Origin: JANRLT01 sp041736895
Lineage (GTDB): Bacteria > Planctomycetota > Planctomycetia > Pirellulales > JALHPA01
Assembly (NCBI GenBank): GCA_041736895.1
Contig: JBGSSS010000040.1
Location: 1 to 43,255, forward strand
Length of the DNA stretch: 43,255 bases
Direction of reading: 5' to 3'
The position numbers and the translations under genes were made by a program. This document shows, piece after piece, positions 25,162 through 33,332 of this stretch. Within the stretch, counting starts at the first letter, position 1. Each line of letters opens with the position of its first letter. Under the pieces are notes generated by a model, which saw only the letters and a program-made list of their open reading frames with translations, had not been told where the DNA came from and did not search any database.

Positions 25162-25746
25162 TTAGAACGTCACTCCGATCCACAAGATCGACGCGTAGGT
25201 CAGCCCCATGGTTTGCACCGCGAGCCAACCGATTCGATTGGGATCGCGAAAGTGCAAGCGGCCCAGAATAAATATCCCGCACCAGGCAAAAATGCCGAAC
25301 GTCAGAAAGACGGGATTCGAGACCACGATTCTCGTGCAAGCGACGCCGACAATCATGATGGCCGAGGCCCACATCATTTCTTGCAGACTGAACTGCCACG
25401 GCTCGCGCGGGACCGATTCCTCGTTGACGGTCTTTTCGCCGATGACGCGCGGCGATTCATCCAGAAACGGATTGACGGGCTGCGGCACCGGTTTGGATTG
25501 CTGACGCTTCTCGAGTTGGGCCAAGACTTGCGAGGATTTTAATTCCGGCGGGAGCAGCTTCATCTCCGCCTCGTCTTCGAGCTCGCGCAGATGCTCGTCA
25601 TTCAAGTGCATCACGACTTCGGTCGGCGAAGTCCATTTCGTCGGCGGAGCCGCGGTCGAAGCTTGCGGCGCAGTCCGAGGCTCTTCGCCTGGAAGCGGCG
25701 GTTCCGGGGGGAGCGGTTCGAGCGGCAGGTCTTGTGGGGGTGACAT
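25162..25746 (-). CDS. Hypothetical membrane protein with Pro-rich cytoplasmic N-terminus
   Basis: A 194-residue protein. Residues 1-40 are rich in Pro and Glu (PLEPLPPEPPLPGEEP), and a charged middle follows (NDEHLRELEDEAEMKLLPPE). Three hydrophobic segments fill the C-terminal third (MMWASAIMIVGVACTRIV, FLTFGIFAWCGIFILG and a last one near residue 180). No family recognised. The gene lies 22 bases after the SRPBCC gene and 10 before the small conserved gene, all on the minus strand, suggesting one transcript. Function unknown. Confidence 0.75.
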   Translation of the reverse strand: MSPPQDLPLEPLPPEPPLPGEEPRTAPQASTAAPPTKWTSPTEVVMHLNDEHLRELEDEAEMKLLPPELKSSQVLAQLEKRQQSKPVPQPVNPFLDESPRVIGEKTVNEESVPREPWQFSLQEMMWASAIMIVGVACTRIVVSNPVFLTFGIFAWCGIFILGRLHFRDPNRIGWLAVQTMGLTYASILWIGVTF

Positions 25747-25768
25747 GTATTCTCAATGCGTTTCTAAA

Positions 25769-26224
25769 TTACTTCGCTTCCTTAAGCAGGGCTTCCAAAC
25801 GATCAAAATTTTGTTCATTGGCCGCCGGGACAAACGCGCGGACGCGATCCGCTTCGGCGTCGTCGTCAAACACCATGACCCAGGTTAAATGAGTTTGGTT
25901 TTCCCCGAGTTCTTGAAAGTGCATTGTAATCTCGAAGCGATGCATCGGCCGTAGATGACGTAGCACGATCTTCTTCAGCAGAACAATCTCACCGAATTCA
26001 CTCTCATTGTAGTAATCGATATGCCCGGGCCCGTGCATCGTAAACTTCCACTGGCCGCCGGGGCCGAATTCAAACTCGTGAAACGTGTTTCGAAATCCGG
26101 CGGGTCCCCACCACTGAGCTAGCAGAGCCGGATCGCTGAATGCGCGGAAGATGACGTCACGCGAAAACTCGAAAACGCGTTCCGTGACAAAGGTGCGCAG
26201 ATCGGTGAACGGCCTGATCGACAT
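25769..26224 (-). CDS. SRPBCC (AHA1/START-like) domain protein
   Basis: A 151-residue protein with the activator-of-Hsp90-like SRPBCC fold: VFEFSRDVIFRAFSDPALLAQWWG, GPGGQWKFTMHGPG, EIVLLKKIVLRH and HLTWVMVFDDDAEADRVR, at the usual length. Such proteins bind small hydrophobic ligands or act as toxin-related or stress proteins; the ligand is unknown. The ATG at 26224 begins the domain. The open frame runs much further upstream, but that part lies opposite the DUF1501 gene and is not protein-like. The start has no ribosome site: a strong hairpin ending in a T run occupies the seven or so bases just before it, which is odd. Confidence 0.88.
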   Translation of the reverse strand: MSIRPFTDLRTFVTERVFEFSRDVIFRAFSDPALLAQWWGPAGFRNTFHEFEFGPGGQWKFTMHGPGHIDYYNESEFGEIVLLKKIVLRHLRPMHRFEITMHFQELGENQTHLTWVMVFDDDAEADRVRAFVPAANEQNFDRLEALLKEAK

Positions 26225-26252
26225 AAAAATTCCCAGGGGATCAACCCCTGGG
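26225..26252 (-). terminator. Hairpin with T run between DUF1501 and SRPBCC genes
   Basis: On the minus strand CCCAGGGG, loop TTGAT, CCCCTGGG is followed by AATTTTT: a perfect 8-base GC stem and T run, 58 bases after the DUF1501 stop. It would terminate that transcript, yet it abuts the ATG of the next gene. It may also be one copy of a dispersed palindromic repeat. Confidence 0.65.
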
Positions 26253-26310
26253 TGTTGGATGTAAAAAACGGACCCCCGATACCATCGGCGGCTTTGTTGG
26301 TCTTGAAGAA

Positions 26311-27813
26311 CTATCCAAAGATGCCCGTCACCACATTCCCCTGAACCATCTCGCGCGGCTGGTTCAGGTGGTTGTAGACGATTGTCGCTGGTTCGATGCC
26401 GAGGGCGTGGTAGATCGTCGCCAACATGTCGGTCGGGTGGACGGCGTTTTCCAGCGGACCGCTCGCCGTCTTGTCGCTCTTGCCGTATACAAAGCCGCGT
26501 TTGACGCCGGCACCGCACATCATCGCGGTATAGCAGTACGGCCAGTGATCGCGGCCATCGGCGCTGTTGCCGTTGCCGCTCGTGCTGACGCCGCGCTGCG
26601 GCGCGCGGCCGAATTCGCCAACGGCGATGACGAGCGTGTCTTCGAGCAAGCCACGTTCGTCCATGTCCGTGATCAAGGCACTCAAGCCGGCATCCAACAT
26701 CGGCGCGGCTTGCTTCTTGATGCGGTCCGTCAGGTTCACATGCATGTCCCATGAATGATTGTCGCTGTTGGCGACTTTGGGCCACACGACCTCAACAACA
26801 CGCGTGCCGGCTTCGATCAAGCGGCGCGCGAGCAAGCAGCTCTGCCCAAACGTGTTCTTGCCGTAGCGTTCACGGAGTTTGGCTTCTTCCTTGCTCAGGT
26901 CAAACGCATCGCGGGCACGGCCGCTTAGGATCAAGCTCAACGCCTTGTCGTAATATTCATTCAAGCTGTACTTCGCGACGGCTTTGTCGATCTCGGGCAT
27001 CTCGTCGTTGATCAGGTCACGCAGCTTCGCGCGGCGTTCGAGGCGTTGGCTCGTGATCTCGGGCCGCAGTTGCAGGTCGTCGATCTTGATCTTTTCGATC
27101 TTCGACATATCCATGTCGTCGCCCGCCGGATAAACCGTGTACGGGTCATAGGCACGGCCAAGGAACCCAGCCATGCCGCCTTTGCCGACGACGTTGCTTT
27201 CTTGCAGCGGGCGCGGCAACATGACGAACGGCAGCATCGGCTCGGTCGGCGGCTTGAGCCGAGCAATGTGCGAGCCGAATGTTGGAAAGTCCTTTGGCGT
27301 TGGCGGTTCCAACTGGCCGCTGGGGCTGACCTTGTCGGCGGTGTAGCCAGTATGCAGTTGATAGATCGCCGCCGTGTGATTGAACAAACCGTTCGGTGTG
27401 TAGCTCATCGAACGAATGAGCGAAACCTTGTCAGTGATCTTGCCGAACTCGGGCAGCAGCTCGGTCAGGTCCATGCCCGGAACCTTGGAACCGGTCGTCT
27501 TGAACGCGCTGCGAACGTTGTCGGGGACGTTTTCCTTCGGATCCCACAGATCGAGGTGGCTCGGCCCGCCTTGCAGGTAAACCATGAGCACACTCTTGGC
27601 GCGACCCCAACCGGGCGATTTTTTCTTGCTGGCACTCGCGGCTGCGGCTTCATTGGCCGTGTTGGTTTCGGCGGCGTGCGACTTGGCTTGCAGCAACTGC
27701 GCCAGTGACACTCCGGCCATCATCGAACCGCCTACGCGGAGCACATCGCGACGCGTGACGCCCAGTTGTCGGTCACACAAATCCTTGCCAGGACGACCAG
27801 GGACGATGAGCAT
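26311..27813 (-). CDS. DUF1501 (alkaline phosphatase-like fold) Tat-exported protein
   Basis: The ATG at 27813, with AAGGG upstream, gives a 500-residue protein starting MLIVPGRPGKDLCDRQLGVT and a twin-arginine signal (TRRDVLRVGGSMMAG). The rest is DUF1501 throughout: SVLMVYLQGGPSHLDLWDPK, MSYTPNGLFNHTAAIYQLHTG, GQSCLLARRLIEAGTRVVEV, NHSWDMHVN, LVIAVGEFGRAP and HPTDMLATIYHALGI. The family has a sulfatase/alkaline-phosphatase-like fold, is greatly expanded in planctomycetes, and often pairs with DUF1549/DUF1553 cytochromes, which are not next to it here. The substrate is unknown; it acts outside the cytoplasm. It heads the minus-strand cluster and is divergent from the small secreted protein gene. 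Confidence 0.93.
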   Translation of the reverse strand: MLIVPGRPGKDLCDRQLGVTRRDVLRVGGSMMAGVSLAQLLQAKSHAAETNTANEAAAASASKKKSPGWGRAKSVLMVYLQGGPSHLDLWDPKENVPDNVRSAFKTTGSKVPGMDLTELLPEFGKITDKVSLIRSMSYTPNGLFNHTAAIYQLHTGYTADKVSPSGQLEPPTPKDFPTFGSHIARLKPPTEPMLPFVMLPRPLQESNVVGKGGMAGFLGRAYDPYTVYPAGDDMDMSKIEKIKIDDLQLRPEITSQRLERRAKLRDLINDEMPEIDKAVAKYSLNEYYDKALSLILSGRARDAFDLSKEEAKLRERYGKNTFGQSCLLARRLIEAGTRVVEVVWPKVANSDNHSWDMHVNLTDRIKKQAAPMLDAGLSALITDMDERGLLEDTLVIAVGEFGRAPQRGVSTSGNGNSADGRDHWPYCYTAMMCGAGVKRGFVYGKSDKTASGPLENAVHPTDMLATIYHALGIEPATIVYNHLNQPREMVQGNVVTGIFG

Positions 27814-28023
27814 GGCGAAACCCTTGTTGGGGAAGGCGGGCAGGGCAGAGACTGGCGGGAGAACCCTTTGAATATAAGTGACAGCACTACTAAGGGTCAA
27901 ATTTTACAGGGCGATGTTTTGCTGATAGCCGTGATAAAAAAGGCCATTTCGTCTTGCGTCGCCCAGCCAATCCCACTACAAGTTGGGACCGAAAATCCGT
28001 TGATTTCTGCAGGAGAGCCACCG

Positions 28024-28383
28024 ATGTTGAATTCCCGCCGTATTTCGCTGATGGCGCTCGTCGCGTTGAGCCTTGCCCTGGGAATGACGTTGGCCGCCAT
28101 GGCCCAAACGGGAACTTCGTCAACCGGTAGCGGGCAAACGGTGGATATCAATTCGGCATCGGGCGGCAGTTATTACGAAGTGCTGGCTGCCGGGCTGAAA
28201 TGCCGACGGCCGTCGGAATTCGCCTTTGTCAAAAGCGTTGCTACTAAAGTCGAGACTGGCGTCATCCCGCGGAGCTTGGTCGATAGCACCTACTTCTGGG
28301 CCCGGCGTCACCCGCCTTACCCCTATATCCAATTTGAATTTGCCTTGAAAACGCGTGCCAAGAAGATGGGAATAAGTTTGTAA
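28024..28383 (+). CDS. Small secreted protein, family unknown
   Basis: A 119-residue protein beginning with a clear signal peptide (ISLMALVALSLALGMTLAAMAQ) and preceded by GGAG at a good distance from the ATG at 28024; a longer frame starting at 27766 overlaps the DUF1501 gene and is rejected. The mature part (about 90 residues) has a Ser/Gly/Thr-rich start and a conserved-looking core (YYEVLAAGLKCRRPSEFAFV, RSLVDSTYFWARRHPPYPYI). I recognise no domain. One cysteine remains after the signal. Its function and partners are unknown. Confidence 0.75.
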   Translation: MLNSRRISLMALVALSLALGMTLAAMAQTGTSSTGSGQTVDINSASGGSYYEVLAAGLKCRRPSEFAFVKSVATKVETGVIPRSLVDSTYFWARRHPPYPYIQFEFALKTRAKKMGISL

Positions 28384-28689
28384 CTTCAAAACGAACACCC
28401 TTAATATCCAGGCATTTACTAAGAATTTGTCCGTGGGGGAAATCAAGACAACTCCCGCCCTTCTTGGCCGGTGTTTTTGGTAGAATCGTTACGATTCTCT
28501 TGTTCGCCCTGGGATTTTGAATTTCGGCCACTTGCCTGACGGTTGGACAGCAGGGAACGCTTGTCCCGGGAACGTCGTCTGAGCATGATCGATACATGCT
28601 TGATTCGATCCGCAGGTTTGATCGATCGGGCGAAGTGTAATGCTGGGCGCAGACTTCTCCTTGATGGCCGGTTGGCTTTGCTGCAGTCT
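28384..28689. other. Intergenic region before the TPR gene
   Basis: About 306 bases. An open frame continuous with the TPR gene begins at 28543, but its extra 49 residues (rich in Arg/Leu) are not protein-like. No terminator, repeat or other gene is recognised. Confidence 0.4.
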
Positions 28690-31026
28690 ATGGATTCCGC
28701 TCAAAAACGCAAAGAGATCGATTTTCGCCAGCAACCGCCGGTCAAAGCCGCCGCGCCGAAAGAATTTAAAAAGGCGCGTCCCAAATCCCGCTCGAAACGA
28801 ACCTGGTTTGCGGTCGCGTTTTTTGTCGTCTTCACGGCGTTTCTCTACAGCGGCATGTTGCCCGATGTCCTCCCCGGTTGGATGCAAAAAAGCATCGCCG
28901 TGCTGCATGCCGGCTCCGCAGCCTTGGCAGGGTTTTTGGTGATGCGCGATTTGCGCCGCCGGCCGCTCCCGAGTCAGCTTGGGAACGAGACGAAACCCGG
29001 TCATGACACCAAAGCAGGAACTGGCCCCGAAGCCGCCAGCGCCAAAGCCGCGCGCGAGCAAAAGGAGCATCTGCTCAATACCGTAGGTCATACCCACGTT
29101 CAACCGCGCCGCAAACGCCGCTGGGGCAATCTGGTCGCGGCCGGATTATTTTGTGCTGTGCTAGGACTCTGGTTCACGCGTGCTGCTCCCATCGAGGCTG
29201 CCGAGACGGCTTACGATTTTGCCGGCCAACTGAACGATGCCGGAACGATCACCACACTGATCCTAACTGAACCGTCGGTCGCGGTGCCGCGCCCGCCGCG
29301 CCCCATGTTCCAGACCATCTTGGCCGCGCGGCGAATTCCGCTCAGCCGCGATGATTATCAGGCCGGCTTGCAACTGATCACCCTGGGACAATACGACGAC
29401 GCGCGGGTGAAATTGGATGCCGCGAAAAAAGCCGAGGGACTCGATGCCGAAGCGAAATTGAATCTGGAATTGGCGTACGCACAATCCTACCTTTTCGAAT
29501 GGAAGTACATCGAAGCGATCAAGATTCTCAAACCGCTTTGGGATCAACAAAAAAACACCCTGGCCCTGGCCCAAATGGGCGTCGCCGCGCTCCACGCGAA
29601 TCTCTACCGCGACGCCCGGAACTCGGCGCAATTATTGATGGATTCTGCCAAAGGGCCAGAGGACAAACTACGCGCGATGAATCTGCTGTTGACGCTCGAC
29701 TTGCTGCAATGGCGACCCGAGCGCATTAAACGCGAATCCGAGGCCCGCGCCTTAATCAAGGATTCGATCGATCCGCATACGGCGTCATTGCAGAACAATT
29801 TGGGAGTGCTCAAGTTGTTTGCCGCGCCTCCGCAAATCAAAGCCGCGCAGGGAAATTTCATGGCCGCGATCGATGCGTGGAATTCGCTGGATCAAGCCAG
29901 CCGAGATAAAGATCATATGACCAAGGATCAAAATGACCCGATCAAGGCCGCGGGCTTGCAGAATATCGCATTCTGCGAATGGTGGGGTGGCGATTACGAG
30001 GCGGCTATCAAAAAAGTCACTGAGGCCCAAAATTTTCGTCAGTCCATACAAGGCAAGAAGAATCAGAAGCCGCTGCCGGGCGACCAAGCAGTCCATACCC
30101 GTGGAGAATTGGCCGCCGGTTTGTGCGAGAATACGCTCGGCCATTGGCAAGCGAGCCGGACGAGATCGAAGGAAGCGACCAATCTCTTTCGCTCGCTGCC
30201 CCGCAGCGATCCCCATCGGATGGCGTGCGCGTTGCTCGAAGCCCGCGTGGAAATCAGCTTGCTGCGGTTTGACGAAGCGATCGCGTGCTGCAAAGAGGTA
30301 CTCGAGAACACGACGCTCTGCTCCCCGCAGCACCCGCTCTGCTTAACGGCGAAGCTGCGGCAGGCCGAAGCGCAGCTTGGGAAAAAGAAATATCCCGAAG
30401 CGCGTGCGTCTCTCGCTGAAGCCCTAGCCTTGCTCACTTCGTTGCGTTGGAATGAGTACCATCCCGAAGCGCTGACCTACTATCGGCTGCTAGCGCAACT
30501 GGAAATAGCCGAGCGGAATTTCCCCGCGGCCAAAGCGGCGCTCGACCAGGGAGAAGCCGCCGGCAAGCGCATCCTCGCCATCCCGAACACCACGAATCAA
30601 TTTCGCCCGCACCCCGAAGCCGCGGCGCTCTTGGCAGCGCGGGGAAACTGGTCTTACTCGCAAATCAACAATGAAAACACCGCGCAGCATCTCACGCTGA
30701 TGAATGCCGCCTTGGCCGATTGGACGGCTGCCGAGAAGGAATTGACCGCGGCCGTTGGCGAGAACGACGCTCCCGGGCATCCGCTCATTGGGCGCTATGT
30801 CTACTGGCAGGCCGTCATGCTCTTCCGGCTGCAAAAACATGCCGAAGCAGAAACCCGGTTGCGGTATTGGGAAAACGAGTTTCTCGATTCCATGCCGCCG
30901 AACCATGCTTGGTCGGCCGAAGCGCTCGAAGGTCTTGTTGCTATTCTCAGGGCGCAAAGCAAAGACACCAAAGAAGCCGCTGAAAAAGCCAAAGAATATC
31001 GCGACGCTACCCTGAAAGCGTCGTAG
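28690..31026 (+). CDS. Membrane protein with TPR-like helical repeats
   Basis: The ATG at 28690 begins MDSAQKRKEIDFRQ and gives 778 residues. Three hydrophobic segments lie near the N-terminus (39-57, 68-85 and about 145-163), separated by basic loops. The remaining 600 residues are alpha-helical repeats of TPR type (QYDDARVKLDAAKK, LNLELAYAQSYLFEWKYIEA, FDEAIACCKEVLENT, AKLRQAEAQLGKKKYPEARA, AETRLRYWENEFLD). TPR domains bind proteins; no enzyme domain is present. The last 20 bases overlap the end of the convergent small gene on the minus strand. Large TPR proteins like this are common in planctomycetes, and their role is unknown. Confidence 0.87.
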   Translation: MDSAQKRKEIDFRQQPPVKAAAPKEFKKARPKSRSKRTWFAVAFFVVFTAFLYSGMLPDVLPGWMQKSIAVLHAGSAALAGFLVMRDLRRRPLPSQLGNETKPGHDTKAGTGPEAASAKAAREQKEHLLNTVGHTHVQPRRKRRWGNLVAAGLFCAVLGLWFTRAAPIEAAETAYDFAGQLNDAGTITTLILTEPSVAVPRPPRPMFQTILAARRIPLSRDDYQAGLQLITLGQYDDARVKLDAAKKAEGLDAEAKLNLELAYAQSYLFEWKYIEAIKILKPLWDQQKNTLALAQMGVAALHANLYRDARNSAQLLMDSAKGPEDKLRAMNLLLTLDLLQWRPERIKRESEARALIKDSIDPHTASLQNNLGVLKLFAAPPQIKAAQGNFMAAIDAWNSLDQASRDKDHMTKDQNDPIKAAGLQNIAFCEWWGGDYEAAIKKVTEAQNFRQSIQGKKNQKPLPGDQAVHTRGELAAGLCENTLGHWQASRTRSKEATNLFRSLPRSDPHRMACALLEARVEISLLRFDEAIACCKEVLENTTLCSPQHPLCLTAKLRQAEAQLGKKKYPEARASLAEALALLTSLRWNEYHPEALTYYRLLAQLEIAERNFPAAKAALDQGEAAGKRILAIPNTTNQFRPHPEAAALLAARGNWSYSQINNENTAQHLTLMNAALADWTAAEKELTAAVGENDAPGHPLIGRYVYWQAVMLFRLQKHAEAETRLRYWENEFLDSMPPNHAWSAEALEGLVAILRAQSKDTKEAAEKAKEYRDATLKAS

Positions 31027-31408
31027 ACTTCAGCTCCGTGAACAGTGCCTCCCCAGCGCTGAGCTTCCCCGTTCGGCGATGTTCGATGAACGTCTCCTCC
31101 AGCGCCAAGCCGCAGACGGCCAAGATCTGTTCGAGCGCACTTTGCGGACAGCCCCCTTTGAGCTCGATCAACAGCACCTTGCCCGCGCGGTCAAAGAGTT
31201 GCCCATCGAGTTGCCATGAGTTCGGCGCGCCGGCGGCTGCCCCAACCCAAACGAACGAGCCGTCGGGTTCGACAAACATCCGCGGCCAAGCTTCGAAGGC
31301 AGTGCAAACCTCTTCGAAAGTAACGTCAAACGGCCGGCCCACGGAAGTTGACGTTGGGGCGCTGCCCACGGGTTTTCGATAGATCGCGATGTGAAATGGT
31401 CCGAGCAT
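31007..31408 (-). CDS. Conserved hypothetical protein downstream of the PIN/TRAM gene
   Basis: A 133-residue soluble protein with no named family recognised. Patterned segments include MFVEPDGSFVWVG, NSWQLDGQLFDRAGKVLLIE and ALEQILAVCGL, which suggest a beta-rich fold. It begins 12 bases after the stop of the PIN/TRAM gene, so it is probably translated from the same message. Its 3' end overlaps that of the convergent TPR gene by 20 bases. No signal peptide. Function unknown. Confidence 0.75.
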   Translation of the reverse strand: MLGPFHIAIYRKPVGSAPTSTSVGRPFDVTFEEVCTAFEAWPRMFVEPDGSFVWVGAAAGAPNSWQLDGQLFDRAGKVLLIELKGGCPQSALEQILAVCGLALEETFIEHRRTGKLSAGEALFTELKSTTLSG

Positions 31409-31420
31409 CGCTTGGTTCGG

Positions 31421-32491
31421 TTACGCGGCGACCGACGATTCGTACTTGGCAAAGACCATCCGTCCGGCGCTTTTTTGCAGCATGCTGGTGACGGTGACGC
31501 GGACAGTTTCGTTGACGTGGTCGCGGCCCCCTTCGACGACAATCATCGTGCCATCGTCCAAATAGCCGATCCCCTGGCCGGCCCCTTCGCCCGCTTTGAT
31601 GATGCGGACTTCGATATTCTCGCCGACGATGAAGACCGGCTTGAGCGCGTTGGCGATGTCGTTGAGATTGATCACCGGCACACTGTGCAGCGCGGCAACC
31701 TTGTTCAGGCTGTAATCATTGGTCACCAATTTTCCATTGAGATGCTTCGCCAGCAGCACCAGGCGCATATCGACCGGCTGGCCTTCGAATTCCGGCAGCT
31801 CACGCTCACTGATATCGACATCGAGGGCTTTGTTTTCGCGAATGCGATTCAGAATATCGAGCCCCCGGCGACCGCGCGTCCGCTTCAGACGGTCGTTGCC
31901 GTCGGCGATCCCCTGCAGTTCGGCAACGACAAAGCCGGGGATGATCAATTGGTTGTCGAGCGTTTTGGTCTCGAGCAAATCGGCGATCCGCCCATCGATG
32001 ATCACACTCGTGTCGAGGACCAGTGGTTTGCGGCCCTTGAGATCGGGCGAGAATTCGACGTAGGGAATGATGAACCGGAAATCGTCCTTCGTCTGCATCA
32101 AGATGCTGACGCAAAGATAGCAGAGGATCATGCCGATGATCAAAATGACGAACTGTCCCAATTGCTGATGCTTCAGCGCGGCCGGACTCAATTTCGCATC
32201 ACCCAGATCCGGAAAGATCGGCAGCAACGCGAGCCGCACGATGTAGGTCAGAAACACGCCGACGATCAGTCCAAAGTAGATCGCCGTGACCGTTTGCAGC
32301 TCTTTGCGGCCAACGGCAATGTCCATCTGGATGAACCCCAGAGCCAGCGCCGTCATCCCGCCAATCGCCACCCAGGGAGCCCAGGGAAGATCTTCCTTGG
32401 GCAGAATATTGGAATTGATGAGCGCAGCGCCAAGGCCAACCGCCACGGCGACAAAAACCGCTCGTACAAGTAGTAGCCCCAGATTGTTCAT
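31421..32491 (-). CDS. Membrane-anchored PIN/TRAM domain protein (YacL-like)
   Basis: The product starting at ATG 32491 has 356 residues; 33 extra upstream codons (from 32590) are not family-like and are left out. Four transmembrane segments come first (NNLGLLLVRAVFVAVAVGLG, WVAIGGMTALALGFI, TVTAIYFGLIVGVFLTYIV, VILIIGMILCYLCVSIL). A PIN domain follows with acidic active-site residues in LVLDTSVIIDGRIADLLE, VVAELQGIAD and LVTNDYSLNKVA, then a C-terminal TRAM RNA-binding domain (GENIEVRIIKAGEGAGQG...VTVTSMLQ). This matches the YacL family, a membrane-bound putative RNase. A small conserved gene follows 12 bases later. Confidence 0.92.
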   Translation of the reverse strand: MNNLGLLLVRAVFVAVAVGLGAALINSNILPKEDLPWAPWVAIGGMTALALGFIQMDIAVGRKELQTVTAIYFGLIVGVFLTYIVRLALLPIFPDLGDAKLSPAALKHQQLGQFVILIIGMILCYLCVSILMQTKDDFRFIIPYVEFSPDLKGRKPLVLDTSVIIDGRIADLLETKTLDNQLIIPGFVVAELQGIADGNDRLKRTRGRRGLDILNRIRENKALDVDISERELPEFEGQPVDMRLVLLAKHLNGKLVTNDYSLNKVAALHSVPVINLNDIANALKPVFIVGENIEVRIIKAGEGAGQGIGYLDDGTMIVVEGGRDHVNETVRVTVTSMLQKSAGRMVFAKYESSVAA

Positions 32492-32686
32492 CTGCGTCTT
32501 GAGTATTAGAAACTGGCAAGAGTCAAATCCCGCGGCCATCTCGTGGTAAGCCCACGGCCCTCTCCGATATTCTTGTATTGTAATTGACATCGGTTGCTAG
32601 GTGAGTGGCTAGCGAAAATTTCTTGGCGGATTTCCGCGCGCTTTGTCTCGCTCAGCGATAAAAACCGACACGAAAGCCGGTGAATC

Positions 32687-33271
32687 TCAACTCGCTTTTG
32701 TCCCAATCATATTCACCATGAGATAGGGCAAATACTTCCGTTGTTGGCCTTCGCCCACTTGTTTCATAATCGCCATCTTATTGTCGGCGTCGGGATTCGC
32801 CTCGCTGATCTCCAAGAACTCGCCTTGGATATAGGTCGAGTAGTGCATCGACGACCATGTAAACTCGGGAAACAGTTCGGCCACGCCGCGATGCGAGAAA
32901 CGATAAAAATCATCAGGGTAGGCATGAAACCGCCAGACCCACGGGACCGAAATGTAAACCGTGCCGCCCGGTTTGATCAGGCTGCTGATATTTTCAGCCA
33001 TCAGCCACGGCTTGCGGACATGCTCCAAGACCGAGCAGCAGATCCCAAGCGAAAAGTGATTCATCCGCAATGGCCCAGTCTCCTTGGTCAAGTCGAGCAC
33101 GAGGTCGACGTTCTTGCCTTCGGCCAAGTCGGTGCCGATGTACTCGTTGTCCTTGTAGAAATCACGAAAGCTGGCCGTGCTGCCATAGTCCTTGGAACCG
33201 ATCTCGAGGATCGGCCCCGCGATGCACGGCAGAAATTTTTTCAGGTACGTGACTTGATTCAGATCACCCAT
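32687..33271 (-). CDS. Class I SAM-dependent methyltransferase
   Basis: The ATG at 33271, with AAGGAAG upstream, gives 194 residues and the natural N-terminus MGDLNQVTYLKKFLPCIAG. Motif I is GPILEIGSKDYG, the acidic strand-2 end is YIGTDLAEGKNVDLVLDL, motif II/III lies around LGICCSVLEHVRKP, and motif IV is IKPGGTVYISVPW. The rest (FHAYPDDFYRFSHRGVAELFP) fits type 11 methyltransferases. The substrate is unknown. It follows the dGTPase gene by 61 bases on the same strand, so the two are probably co-transcribed. It is cytoplasmic. Confidence 0.9.
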   Translation of the reverse strand: MGDLNQVTYLKKFLPCIAGPILEIGSKDYGSTASFRDFYKDNEYIGTDLAEGKNVDLVLDLTKETGPLRMNHFSLGICCSVLEHVRKPWLMAENISSLIKPGGTVYISVPWVWRFHAYPDDFYRFSHRGVAELFPEFTWSSMHYSTYIQGEFLEISEANPDADNKMAIMKQVGEGQQRKYLPYLMVNMIGTKAS

Positions 33272-33332
33272 CACGGGACTTCCTTGTAATTGATCAGGCT
33301 CTGCCTGATGGTGTATGAGTTGAACTATTTTT

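Noticed and set aside
26225..26785. Long upstream extension of the SRPBCC frame
   Set aside because: The added residues lie opposite or inside the DUF1501 gene in another frame and are not protein-like.
31391..32473. 360-codon frame on the plus strand
   Set aside because: It is the antisense of the PIN/TRAM gene; composition is Asp/Gln/Arg-rich without motifs.
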